A stretch of DNA of 13,424 nucleotides from Tubulinosema ratisbonensis (lineage: Eukaryota; Microsporidia; Tubulinosematidae): the NCBI GenBank assembly GCA_004000155.1, contig RCSS01000100.1:1-13424 (forward strand). Direction: 5' to 3'. Numbering within the stretch: the stretch's first letter is position 1; each line of letters begins with the position of its first letter. A program made the position numbers and the translations under genes. Positions 1 to 9,015 of the stretch are shown here, in pieces. The notes under the pieces are model-generated. The model saw only the letters and a list, made by a program, of their open reading frames with translations, was not told the DNA's origin and did no database searches.

Positions 1-879
1 CAAAACATCAACATTAAATTCGTTTTCCCTTAAAGAATTCATAAACTTTGTAGAGAAATAGACAAATACACTGCGGCTACAATTGGGGTTTAATTTTATT
101 TCAAGTGTATTTATTTTTGAAAAGTTTGATAATAAACATAGAATTTTCTTTTGTAAAACAAAATCTCCAATAAAGCTCTAACTTTACTAAAATATATTTC
201 AAACAAAGTTTCTTCTGGTATTTTGATAAATTCGTTACTGGAAAGATGTAATTTTTCAACATTTTTAAGAATAGCCTTGTTTTTCGAATTTAAAAAAGTT
301 AAAAAACTCAAACAAGGTTTTATAAAATGAATCGGAGTGTTTGGAAAGTAATTCAAAATATTTAATACATCATAGTAAAAAGCTTTAGAAAGAAATCGAA
401 TGAATTTGATCACAATTTTACTAAATTTTTCAAGAGCAAGATTTTCAAGAATATTTTCTTTCGGGGTAATTAATTTATTTGCAAAATCAAATTCTAAACT
501 TAATACTTTATTCATAAAATGAGGTCGTCTTTGTTTCCTTTAATATTTTCAGTGTAAATTCTAAATATTTAGGATCAAAATACCATTCTTTCAATAAAAT
601 ATTTTGAGTACCAACGAAATTTAATGCCATAGAAGTGGTTTAAACATTTTGCAAAGTTAATTTTGTAAAATTTGTATGTAATAGAGGACCAATGGTGTTT
701 TCTGACTCTGTTTTAGAATTTTCCGAAGATTTATGTTCAGTATCATTGTATAAAATGTCTTTTTGAAGTTTCTTAATAAGTATTACATTCTCAAGCACAA
801 AGAATGAAACATCATTTGATGTAAATCTAACTATGTTAAAAGAATTTACATATGCGCGAAAAAATAAAGCACTTATCAT
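1..879 (-). pseudogene. Broken gene with leucine-rich-repeat-like motifs, partial at window edge
   Basis: Three open segments follow each other on the minus strand. Segment one runs from an ATG at 879 to 508 and is interrupted by one in-frame TAA (642-640). It starts MISALFFRAYVNSFN, and after the stop it continues with protein-like text such as LLKEWYFDPKYLEFTLKIL. Segment two (515-111, 134 residues) is in another frame and holds VEKLHLSSNEFIKIPEETL, which fits the LRR pattern LxxLxLxxNxFxxIP. Segment three (177-1, 59 open codons) is in a third frame, holds INTLEIKLNPN (again LRR-like) and is still open at base 1. The segments abut or overlap, so I read them as one ancestral gene with a nonsense change and two frameshifts. 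TCC lies just before the ATG, weakly resembling the CCC start signals seen elsewhere in the window. LRR proteins often form multigene families in microsporidia. Sequencing indels could explain the frame changes but not easily the TAA. The LRR assignment is moderate; the broken-gene reading is stronger. Confidence 0.6.
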
Positions 880-1941
880 TGGATTTTTTAATATTTTTTT
901 TAAAAATGAATTTTTGATTTAGATAATTTAAAATAGAAATTAAAAAAAAATTTATAAATCAAAAGTAAAAAAACAATTTTTCTAAGTTTAAATTCAAATT
1001 GTTTGTTAACCAACATTTAAAAATCATTACTCAATTTGTTACATGATAGCAGAAATAGTAAAAAAAGACATTTAACAATACGCAGAATACCTCACTTTAT
1101 GATTAACTAGATGACATGGTTTCTTGTTTTAATAAAAATTCACATAAAAACGTATTCAAATTGTTGTTGACTGTTGTGTGATAGGAAAATGACATAATTT
1201 TATTTAAATTTTTAATTTAATACGCCGAGTATATTTTTTGTTTGTCAAAAAATTCAATCTATTTTTTAATATTTTAAAATAAGGATTTCTGCTTATTTAC
1301 CTTTTAAAATGTTAGTACAAAAGAGTTCTTTTTATAAGACAATTTGATATTCAAAAAAATATTTTTTAACCCCAGTTTTTTAATTTTTTTTTCTTGTACA
1401 TTCATTTTTTTGTATAAAATATAAAAAATTTAATTTCTCATTCTTAATTCTACCCCGAATTTAACAAACAATTAATACAAATTCAATTTTAATTATTAGA
1501 TTGGTTAAGATTGGCTATGAAACTGTCCATTAAAAATTTTTTATCATTTATGAAGAAATAATCGTTAAATTTTTATTTTGTTGTCTATGTAATTTTTTTA
1601 AGGATTTATCTCTATTTATTTGTAAAGATAAATCTATTCTATTACCAAATTACATTTTTTAGATGTTTGAAATGCGTAAAAAACAAGAACATGTGTTATA
1701 TTCAATAATGTTTTATGTCCCTAAAGTATTTATAAGCAAGGAATATTTATGTTTTATAAAACACATGTTTTTTTATTTAATTTACTACAAAAATAGCACA
1801 TATAAATACGAAACATATGTAATTCACTTACATAACTTTATAAGAAATATAGTAATTTTATATTTTTTCATTTAAAACAAAAGATATGAAATATTCGTAT
1901 TTAATATTGTTGATTTGGGATATTTAAAAGTAAAGATCTGG

Positions 1942-2263
1942 TTAAAAGAAGAGACAATCTTTATAATTTCAAACACATAACGTGGTTAGGAAAAAAACAT
2001 AGATAAATTGATGATGATATTTATTGCTGAGAAACCCCGTAGAAAAAAATAAATATTTTTGCTGATCGATGTTCAGGACAGCTTAAATAAAAATAAACAA
2101 CTTTATTCTACATTTATAAATGGATTGAGAATTTGTTTAAAAGACTGTTTTTAAAACACAAAAACATTAAAAAAAATTCATCATAAAATAAAACAAAATC
2201 TAAATATATTTAATAACTTGATTTATGNTGAGAAAGGTTTGTAATGATTAAAAGAAGAGACAA
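1942..2263 (+). repeat. 16-base direct repeat (1942-1957 and 2248-2263)
   Basis: The sequence ttaaaagaagagacaa occurs identically at 1942-1957 and 2248-2263. In one reading frame of each copy it encodes a basic stretch (VKRRDNLYNF and IKRRDKSYKV), so the two may be remnants of related coding units and not a functional site. Both frames are interrupted soon after. The family is not recognised. Confidence 0.4.
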
Positions 2264-2809
2264 AAGTTATAAAGTAGCTGAGACAGTGATAAGTTATAAG
2301 AGATTCTTAATTATCCTCTAAATCTAAGACAAAATTCTAGGCATAGCCCGGCTTTTCTGGATGATAGAACAAAATAGCAATAATAATAAGTTATTCACGT
2401 ATCAGGTTACATGATAAAATTAAGTGAATCCCATAAAGAATATTTCAAAATAGACTAAAATAATTATTTACAGTCACGCGCAATGCCTTAATGCAGTTAA
2501 TTTTGTTAAAAATATCCATAAAGTTGTCTGCTAGTAAAACAAATTTAAAAAAGATTGAAAAATTCATACTTTTAGCATTAAAAACTTATAATAAGTTCTT
2601 ATGTATGAATTTAAAAATTAAAAAAATTTTTCATTCCCATGTTATACTGATTTAAAAGAATTCCATTTTAGATACGAATATTTACGTAATAGTGATAATA
2701 ACAGCATCAGAACTATTTTAAGCGATGTTAGATTTTTATTTTTTGGTATCACCTGTGAGAGCTCAATGCTCCTAAGTTATTTTTTAAAAAATTGATTCAT
2801 AACTTTTAT

Positions 2810-2938
2810 TTAATTCTCTTTGCATAAGTAAGAGTTTACACACCTATTTATCCTTTTAAAAACAGTTCTTTCGGGATTAACAGACCGGTCTTTAGTATCT
2901 TTCAGATTCTTTGGTTGGTATACAACATCATCATTTAA
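2810..2938 (-). pseudogene. Short relic of a coding region, family unknown
   Basis: There are 42 open codons between two stops, with no ATG at the beginning. The translation is unusually protein-like for this A+T-rich spacer (for example VVYQPKNLKDTKDRSV followed by PERTVFKRINRCVNSYL). After the stop the same frame continues downstream with few stops towards about 2655. A run of this length is expected several times by chance in a window of this size, so the call rests only on residue composition and local G+C. It could be debris of a gene family or transposon. Confidence 0.22.
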
Positions 2939-3179
2939 TTAAAACAAAAACTATTGATTTATTTACACAATTATTTTAAATTCTAATAAATTAATGCACT
3001 ATTTTTAGCAAAATTTGATTAATAAAAAATTTTTTAAGGTATACTTCATTTAATAAATTATTTAAGACGAGTCTCGTAGCCTTGAACCTAAATTATAAAT
3101 ATTTTAACTTAAAGTATTTTCTAAAAATTATCAATTAGATAAATTTTTTTACCAAAATTTNTNAACTTTCATTCATTTT

Positions 3180-4439
3180 TTAATTATAAGTCAAATACTT
3201 AGGAGTGGCTGAGAATTTAGCATAACCCTTTACTACTTTCTCTACCGCCTTAAGAAAATCTGCCTCAGTTGCAATCTTTCTCCTTTCTCTTATAGCAAAC
3301 ATTCCAGCTTCAGTACAAACACTGCGCAGCTCAGCACCTGTAGAATTCTGACACAGTCTGGCAATAAGCTCAAACCTAATATTCTTTTCTATTGACATGG
3401 TACGTGCATGTATTTTTAAAATTTCTGTTCTTCCTTCCAAATCTGGCAATGAAAATTCTACTTTTCTGTCTAATCTGCCTGGCCTTAGCAATGCTGGATC
3501 TAAAGTGTCTGGTCTGTTAGTAGCCATCAAAACTTTTACATTTCCTCTTGCGTCAAATCCATCCAACTGGTTGATTAATTCTAACATAGTTCTTTGTACC
3601 TCATTTTCACCTCCTTCTTCGAATCTTGTACCACCAAATGCGTCTACTTCGTCAAAGAAAATGATTGCTGCTTTTTTTGACCTGGCTAACTCAAATATTT
3701 CTCTGATCATTCTAGCACCTTCTCCTACATATTTCTGTACTAACTCAGAGCCAATAACTCTAATAAAACAAGCATCAGTTCTGTTAGCTACAGCTCTAGC
3801 ACAAAGTGTTTTACCTGTTCCTGGAGGTCCGTAAAGCAATACCCCCTTTGGTGGATCAATTCCTAAATTAATAAATCTTTCTGGTTCCAACAAAGGCAAT
3901 TCTACCACTTCTCTGATTTTATTTATTTCTTCTTTACATCCTCCTATGTCATCATAAGTGATATCCGGCCTCTCTTCTACCTGCATCAAAGTGACTGATG
4001 CATCAATTTTCCTAGCTAATGCTCTAACAATCGCATACTTAGACCTGTCTACACCTACTCTTATACCCTCTTCTAATTTACTTGCATCACATTTTCTACT
4101 TTTGGTAACAATAAATTTAGCCATCTGTCTTACATTTATTAGGTATTTAGTTTCATTAGGTTTNCCATGTTTATCCTCAAATTCATCTGGTTTTAATATT
4201 TTTTGTAATCTTGCCACTGCTAAAGTTTGTTCTACGCTAAGTCTTGCCTTGTCTCCGTGTAAGTCCCACAAAGATGGTGGAGCTAAACCTGTTTCTACCT
4301 CTTTAACACCCAATTTTAAATTAACAGTATCATACAAGCTATTTATCTGTGATTCTAGCTCTGATATTTGGTCAGCATAGAAATTTTTTGAGTAACTGAG
4401 CAATAAACCTATTTCTTGTTCTTTGAGTTCTTCAGCCAT
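3180..4439 (-). CDS. RPT1: 26S proteasome regulatory particle ATPase Rpt1 (26S protease regulatory subunit 7)
   Basis: This 419-residue protein is one of the six AAA ATPases that form the base ring of the 19S particle, which unfolds ubiquitinated proteins and feeds them into the 20S core. The N-terminal third has the coiled-coil segment (about residues 20-45) and the Rpt1-typical [11 protein letters not shown] (49-59), followed by the OB-fold part. The AAA core shows Walker A GPPGTGKT (204-211), Walker B with DEVD (263-266), sensor ATN (306-308) and the arginine-finger region RPGRLDR (319-325). The end, [10 protein letters not shown], is the usual Rpt1 C-terminus. This combination separates Rpt1 from Rpt2-6. 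Length is close to the family norm, with a slightly shortened N-terminus. The unresolved base at 4164 lies in a GGN codon, so residue 92 is Gly. The start is the only ATG that gives the normal N-terminus, and CC lies five bases before it. It is divergent from the ABC transporter. Confidence 0.96.
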   Translation of the reverse strand: MAEELKEQEIGLLLSYSKNFYADQISELESQINSLYDTVNLKLGVKEVETGLAPPSLWDLHGDKARLSVEQTLAVARLQKILKPDEFEDKHXKPNETKYLINVRQMAKFIVTKSRKCDASKLEEGIRVGVDRSKYAIVRALARKIDASVTLMQVEERPDITYDDIGGCKEEINKIREVVELPLLEPERFINLGIDPPKGVLLYGPPGTGKTLCARAVANRTDACFIRVIGSELVQKYVGEGARMIREIFELARSKKAAIIFFDEVDAFGGTRFEEGGENEVQRTMLELINQLDGFDARGNVKVLMATNRPDTLDPALLRPGRLDRKVEFSLPDLEGRTEILKIHARTMSIEKNIRFELIARLCQNSTGAELRSVCTEAGMFAIRERRKIATEADFLKAVEKVVKGYAKFSATPKYLTYN

Positions 4440-4636
4440 TATGGATAAATAAAAAAATATATTTAAAAAATTACTTACTTATTTATTTATTTATTTTAAA
4501 AATTATTTATTTATTTATTTTAAAAATTATTTATTTATTTTGATTAAAAATAAAATATTTATTTTATTTTGATTAAAAATAAATTTGAAACAAATCTTTT
4601 AAATTGGTAGCATAAAATACATAAAACCAAACAAAC
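4440..4636. promoter_or_regulatory. Shared divergent promoter region between Rpt1 and the ABC transporter
   Basis: This 197-base spacer separates two outward-facing start codons, so it must hold both promoters. It is almost pure A+T and largely made of short tandem repeats. The bases before the transporter ATG are C/A-rich (aaaccaaacaaac), and those before the Rpt1 ATG read atccata on the minus strand. No classical TATA element can be singled out in such sequence. Confidence 0.5.
4478..4585. repeat. A+T tandem repeats in the divergent promoter
   Basis: A unit of about 24 bases (runs of TTTA closed by TTTTAAAA) occurs at 4478-4501 and 4502-4525, with a partial third copy. It is followed by two copies of an element around ttttgattaaaaataaa near 4537-4554 and 4566-4583. 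The pattern looks like replication-slippage growth. Length differences between isolates would be expected. Confidence 0.65.
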
Positions 4637-6346
4637 ATGAAAAAAATATCAGACACAGAAATTCTCAAAGACATTTTTATGAATTACGTATTCAAAATAC
4701 CACAAATTAGAATATTAGTCCTTCCAACAGCTTTAACAATGATTATTTCCAGGTTTATGGAAGTAAAAGTAAGCGAAATCACCCAGAAAGTGTCTATTTT
4801 GTTTATAGAAGGGAATGAAAAACATAGATTTTATTTGGTAAGTATGTATTTTATAGTTGCACTTAGTTCATGCTTACTTATTGAATTACAAGGTTTTATT
4901 TTTACAGGGAGTGTCCAAAGAGCTTTTAGAGTGGCTTGTAAAGATACTTTTAAATATTTTATTCAATTAGATTATCATAAATATCATTCTTTAGGTTCAG
5001 GTGAGATCCAATCAGTGATTAATAGAAAAAGTAAGGCGATTTCAGAAATCATTGATGTTTTAGCCATAAATTTTTTACCAACAGTTTTAGTGATTTTTTT
5101 AACAAATATAAAAATATTTTATGCTTTAGGCACTGTTCCTACAATTATAATTAATGTTACTTTAATTATTTACAGTGTAATTACAATTAATATTTCTATT
5201 TATAGAAATAAAATTAGAACAAAATTAAACACAGCCAATGATAAATCAAGTAATACACTTTATGACAGTTTAAGTAATTATGACACTGTGATAGCATTTA
5301 ATAATGAAGTATTAGAGTGTGAGAGATTTGATGATACTTTAAAAGAAGTAGAAAAACATTCTAATACCCTCTGGCGTAGTTTTTATTTTCTTAATTTTTT
5401 ACAAAGGGTCACTTTTTCGATGCAAACAGCCTCTATTATTTTATTTGGTGCTTATGGTTGGTTTATGGAAAGAATGAAACCTGATGTGTTTATTATGTAT
5501 TTGACAGTCACAAGAATATTAGCCAGTAATTTAGATAAGTTAGGATTTATGTACAGCAGGTATGGTTCTGCTATAACCAATGCAAGATTAACACATTACG
5601 TAAATAATAATATTTTAAAAAAAGAATTACAAAAATACTTTATTTTTAAAGAAAAAATCTCTTTTTTCAATGTGGGAATGAACAGAGGAAGTAAAATTAT
5701 TTTTAAAAATGTAAATTTAGAAATAAAAAAAGGAGAAAAAGTGGCAATCGTGGGAAGAAATGGCGCAGGAAAATCTTCTTTATTAAAAATACTGTTAAAA
5801 TACAATAATTACGAAGGAATAGTAAAAATAGATGATGAAGATTTGATAAATCAATCACCAATCAGTTTAAGAAATTTAATAAGTTACGTAGGACAAGATG
5901 CTCCTCTTTTCAATGACACAGTGAGGTACAACATAAAATATTCTAATTTAGACTGTCCTGATTATTTTATGATTGATTTGAGTAAAAAAATAGGATTACA
6001 CGAAAGTATTATGANACTGAGGGATGGTTATAATACCATAGTAGGAGAAAGAGGAAAGTATTTGAGTGGTGGTGAGAGACAAAAAGTAGCTTTACTGAGA
6101 GCTTTACTTAAAGAATCAGAAATACTCTTATTGGATGAGCCTACGGCTGCTTTCGANAAAGAAGCAGAATTTGATGTGCTTAATAATTTATTTAGCTATG
6201 CTAAGAATAAGACTATCATTATGATAGTACATAATTTTGATTTGCTTAAATTGTTTGATAAAATATTTTGTTTTTCTAATGGGAGTGTAAAAGAAATTTG
6301 TACGGCTGAAGAGCTTTATAATGAAAAGGATTTGGTTATTTGGTAA
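4637..6346 (+). CDS. ABC half-transporter, Atm1/ABCB7-like
   Basis: This 569-residue half-transporter has a membrane domain (about 20-320) and one C-terminal nucleotide-binding domain (about 340-569). Hydrophobic segments lie near 22-40, 64-88, 142-162, 166-186 and 262-300. The ATPase has Walker A GRNGAGKS (373-380), Q-loop Q420, X-loop IVGERG (468-473), signature LSGGERQ (476-482), Walker B ILLLDE (496-501) and switch His532. [26 protein letters not shown] and the VGERG loop resemble the Atm1/ABCB6/ABCB7 group. In yeast this group exports a glutathione-linked sulfur compound from mitochondria for cytosolic Fe-S assembly. Microsporidia keep that pathway in mitosomes, but they also have several Atm1-like paralogues, so the membrane and substrate here are uncertain. 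No clear targeting presequence is visible. An in-frame TAA just upstream supports the ATG. Ns at 6015 and 6157 leave residues 459 (Lys, Thr, Arg or Ile) and 507 (Asp or Glu; D-loop, so Asp expected) open. The D-loop AAFX is unusual for having Phe. Confidence 0.88.
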   Translation: MKKISDTEILKDIFMNYVFKIPQIRILVLPTALTMIISRFMEVKVSEITQKVSILFIEGNEKHRFYLVSMYFIVALSSCLLIELQGFIFTGSVQRAFRVACKDTFKYFIQLDYHKYHSLGSGEIQSVINRKSKAISEIIDVLAINFLPTVLVIFLTNIKIFYALGTVPTIIINVTLIIYSVITINISIYRNKIRTKLNTANDKSSNTLYDSLSNYDTVIAFNNEVLECERFDDTLKEVEKHSNTLWRSFYFLNFLQRVTFSMQTASIILFGAYGWFMERMKPDVFIMYLTVTRILASNLDKLGFMYSRYGSAITNARLTHYVNNNILKKELQKYFIFKEKISFFNVGMNRGSKIIFKNVNLEIKKGEKVAIVGRNGAGKSSLLKILLKYNNYEGIVKIDDEDLINQSPISLRNLISYVGQDAPLFNDTVRYNIKYSNLDCPDYFMIDLSKKIGLHESIMXLRDGYNTIVGERGKYLSGGERQKVALLRALLKESEILLLDEPTAAFXKEAEFDVLNNLFSYAKNKTIIMIVHNFDLLKLFDKIFCFSNGSVKEICTAEELYNEKDLVIW

Positions 6347-6350
6347 TAAA
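6345..6350 (+). terminator. Candidate polyadenylation signal AATAAA overlapping the ABC transporter stop
   Basis: The TAA stop (6344-6346) is directly followed by TAAAA, creating AATAAA that overlaps the stop codon. Very short 3' untranslated regions with signals at the stop are typical of microsporidia. In A+T-rich DNA the hexamer is also frequent by chance. Confidence 0.35.
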
Positions 6351-6364
6351 ATATTAATTTATCA

Positions 6365-7218
6365 ATGTTTTTTTTGATTTGCTTAAAAAATNAATTCTAT
6401 CGTGTTTTAATCATAGATTTTAAAAAAGAGACAATCAAATGCACATTTTATCATGAAAATAATTGCGTATATGATTATGTTTATAATATTTTAGATAATA
6501 TCTTTAAATTTGTTGGTAATATTTCATTTTTAAAGTTTAAAATTGATTTTTTTGTGATTTTTAATTTAAAGTATGATATCGCTCATAAAGAATTAATGAT
6601 AGATTTGATTTGTTCATTTTATAAAAATCTAAGAAATTTAAATAAAATGTATCGTATTACTTTGAATCATCAAGAAGAAGATTTTTTATACATAAGAAAA
6701 TCATTGTGTTATAATCTTTAAATATCTTACCCTACAAATTTTTACGATTACAAACTTAAAAGAATTACATTTAAAATAACAAATAGTTGCTACGATATTA
6801 TTGAAAATATTTTTAAGAAATTAAGAAAAGTTAATTATCCTTTAAAATTTGATATATGGGTAAAAGATATTTATAAAATAGGCAAGTGGATTGAGTATTA
6901 CAATCTTCAATATACAACAAATGACAATTTTGAAGATTGATTTTATCAATTATATTTTTCTGATGATTCAAACTCTTCTTATTTTTTTTGTAATCAAGCA
7001 CAAATTTACTTTTACCGATTTCAATAAAGTTAAAGAAAAAAATTTTTTATTTGTTTACTATGTTTCTTAAATCAATTGTAACCTTTAGGTTTGAATTATG
7101 TTTTAAAAGAAATGATTTAATATTTAAGAAATGCGAAGAGAAACTATTTTTAAATTTTAAAATTTTTATCAAAAATTTAAACATGCAAAAAATAACATTC
7201 TATAATCGAAGTCTGTAG
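6365..7218 (+). pseudogene. Broken gene, possibly with internal repeats, just downstream of the ABC transporter
   Basis: From an ATG at 6365 one frame gives 118 codons to TAA (6719-6721). It stays open for 72 more codons to TGA (6938-6940), then for 28 more to TAA (7025-7027). A second frame is open from 6994 to 7218 (74 codons), with an internal ATG at 7060, and overlaps the end of the first. I read this as one decayed gene of about 280 codons with two nonsense changes and one frameshift near the T8 run at 6982-6989. The product is rich in Phe, Lys, Tyr, Asn and Ile. Related helix-then-strand units seem to recur: YNILDNIFKF with FLKFKIDFFV, YDIIENIFKKL with PLKFDIWV, and LNFKIFIKNL with QKITF. 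No family is recognised and no signal peptide is clear. The N at 6392 (codon NAA) could be a further stop. It starts only 18 bases after the transporter, so it may be co-transcribed. Confidence 0.55.
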
Positions 7219-7848
7219 TGAGATTAAATTAGAAAGTTAATGAAGTGCAAGGTTAAGTTTTGGCAGGAGCTAAACACATTATGCTAAGAAACCTTTTCAA
7301 TCATATAAAAACCAATCAAATAATATGTTTTTTTTTGATAAAGTTTATTTATAATATATAAAAGGTAACGTTATAAAGCTTCGTATGCATTTTCTATTCT
7401 TAGGCAAGAAAAAAGTATTTTAAAAATACATTCATTGTTGAATTTTAAACATTTCAAGAATGAATTTTTATTATCTCAGTTTTTTAATATATAACTCATT
7501 TATTAATTTTATATTTACGAATGTTAGATTTAAACAATTAAAAATTTTACTTTTATATTTACAATTTATAAGAAATTTAGCTTTTATTGAGATAAATAAT
7601 ATTTGATTTAACTAATTTAAGGAGAAAAATAGTTTTTTAGTTTTATTTATTTCCTTCTTCTATCAATTTTGATGGGATTTCAATAAATAAAATCAATACA
7701 ACAAATAAAATTTCATATAAAAAAAGACATTTTTAAAGTTTTCCTTCAAAAATTATAATTAAAAAAATTCAATAAAGTTTAAAATTAAATCTTTTCAATG
7801 ATTAAATATTTTCGAAATTTTTTATCATCAAATATTCTAAAAAAATAC
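7219..7848. other. Gene-free A+T spacer
   Basis: No supported gene is seen between the end of the decayed gene and the amino acid transporter, which ends at 7849 on the other strand. A 26-codon plus-strand frame near 7280-7360 is too short to interpret. The spacer lies between the 3' ends of two converging units, so no promoter is required here. Confidence 0.5.
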
Positions 7849-9015
7849 TCATTTATTTGTATCAAAATTTAGCAAATATTTGACGAATAAGCCAATAATT
7901 GTAAACAAAAAAATCAAAACACCTAACCCTAACGCAAAATAAGAATAACAAATCATCATAAATTTTTTATTACTCTCCAATTTTAAATAAAACAACGCAG
8001 GCAAAATCAAACACATAAGTGTACTTGAAGTAGATCCAATAATTTTATAAATAACACCCAGCTCAATACCTGATATAGCAACCAAATACGTTATAAAAAT
8101 AATCACAGTAGTGACAATAAAGGATAAAATTTTTTCTTTTTTTTCTGTTTTTATGACAAACAGTTCTAGAAAATATTTTCTACACGGGTTTACTTGCAAA
8201 GAATATGAAAAAGCCATAACCATAACATAAAAAAATCTTGCACAAATAGACAATACTCCTTCGGGGTAATTAGATAATACGTTGTCTTTGATTTTTTCTC
8301 CAAATATTCTATAATTTGTGTATCCGAAAATTAGGTAGGTAAGAAAGGCTGATAGGATTACACAAAATGAAACTTTTTTCATTGTTTTAGAATTTTCATT
8401 ACATTCACTAAGAACTGAAAAGAAATTCATGTGACAGGTGAAAGCGAACACAAATTTTGAAAGGTTTTCCACCCACAAAAATGAAAATTTAGTGGATGGT
8501 TCCGTTGCCAAATTGTTTAACTTAAAATCAAATAACATAATAGAAAAAACAACAATAAAAAATAAAGCAATCAACCCAAGAAAAGAAGTAAATTTTAGTT
8601 TATCAATTTTTTTAAAGTAGCAGATTGGAGAGAAAATCAATAAAAAGACAGTCAGTACAATTGTTTCATTAAAATTATACAAGAATATTTGATTTANAAC
8701 ATGAGGAAGTAATTGTCTGATAACCACCAAATATGAAATTGATACCCCTAGACATTTAATAAAAATAGCCAAAGTAACCATCTTTGAACCAGCAGGCAAG
8801 GAAAGGGAGGTAAGAGTACTAAGATTGGGTTGAGAAATTTTTTTAGAACAGTTTATATAAATATTTAATCCTAACAAAGTAGATACACCAAAAAAACTAG
8901 TTAATAAAACGCTATTTCTTGTTCCGTACACCTTAAAAAGAAAAGGAAATGAGATAATTCCACTTCCCATAGCAGTTTTTAACAAATTTACGTAACCGCT
9001 TAAAATATTTTTCAT
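7849..9015 (-). CDS. Amino acid transporter, AAAP/AVT (SLC38-like) family
   Basis: This 388-residue membrane protein has about 11 hydrophobic segments (near 7-28, 33-54, 79-101, 118-134, 142-162, 188-203, 214-234, 258-276, 295-315, 321-345 and 353-380), the family's usual number. Family hallmarks are visible: the first-helix motif NLLKTAMGSGIISFPF (10-25), FAFTCHMNFFSVLSE (190-204), GYTNYRIFGEKIKDNVLSNYP (231-251) and SLQVNPCRK (272-280). Members move neutral or cationic amino acids across plasma or vacuolar membranes, driven by ions. Microsporidia make few amino acids, so uptake from the host or release from stores is the likely role. Substrate and membrane cannot be read from sequence. It is shorter than yeast Avt5/Avt6, mainly in the tails. 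The N at 8697 makes residue 107 Leu, Ile or Val. The stop is abutted by AATAAA formed by codons AAT AAA before TGA. Confidence 0.88.
   Translation of the reverse strand: MKNILSGYVNLLKTAMGSGIISFPFLFKVYGTRNSVLLTSFFGVSTLLGLNIYINCSKKISQPNLSTLTSLSLPAGSKMVTLAIFIKCLGVSISYLVVIRQLLPHVXNQIFLYNFNETIVLTVFLLIFSPICYFKKIDKLKFTSFLGLIALFFIVVFSIMLFDFKLNNLATEPSTKFSFLWVENLSKFVFAFTCHMNFFSVLSECNENSKTMKKVSFCVILSAFLTYLIFGYTNYRIFGEKIKDNVLSNYPEGVLSICARFFYVMVMAFSYSLQVNPCRKYFLELFVIKTEKKEKILSFIVTTVIIFITYLVAISGIELGVIYKIIGSTSSTLMCLILPALFYLKLESNKKFMMICYSYFALGLGVLIFLFTIIGLFVKYLLNFDTNK
7852..7857 (-). terminator. Candidate AATAAA signal abutting the amino acid transporter stop
   Basis: The last two codons before TGA are AAT AAA, so a polyadenylation-type hexamer ends exactly at the stop. 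The placement matches the pattern seen at two plus-strand genes in this window. The chance rate is high in this base composition. Confidence 0.3.

Larger units (their letters stand above)
880..3179. other. Gene-poor spacer with short decayed coding relics
   Basis: No convincing intact gene is present across this 2.3 kb. Most of it is featureless A+T. Patches near 1915-2180, 2330-2370, 2480-2655 and 2810-2938 are richer in G+C and give short protein-like stretches broken by stops. That would fit old coding sequence, perhaps transposon or gene-family debris, that has decayed. A 70-codon plus-strand frame at 1663-1875 is within what chance would produce in DNA of this composition. No tRNA, rRNA or terminal inverted repeats were seen. 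Ns occur at 2228, 3161 and 3163. Confidence 0.5.

Noticed and set aside
1663..1875. 70-codon plus-strand open frame starting with ATG
   Set aside because: About one open run of this length is expected by chance across this spacer at the local stop-codon rate. Residue content mirrors base composition, and no start signal or family motif is visible.
1942..2263. Two repeats with a spacer, considered as a CRISPR-like array or attachment sites
   Set aside because: There are only two copies, the spacing is about 290 bases, the genome is eukaryotic, and both copies sit in similar decayed coding text.
3397..3834. Plus-strand open frame antisense to Rpt1
   Set aside because: It lies wholly within the conserved AAA domain on the other strand; its openness is a shadow of that gene's codon use.
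3958..4380. Second plus-strand open frame antisense to Rpt1
   Set aside because: It is a shadow of the Rpt1 N-terminal half, with no independent start signal.
5596..5805. Minus-strand open frame inside the ABC transporter
   Set aside because: It is antisense to the region around Walker A and is explained by the real gene.
8438..8620. 60-codon plus-strand frame inside the amino acid transporter
   Set aside because: It is antisense to conserved membrane segments and is a shadow frame.
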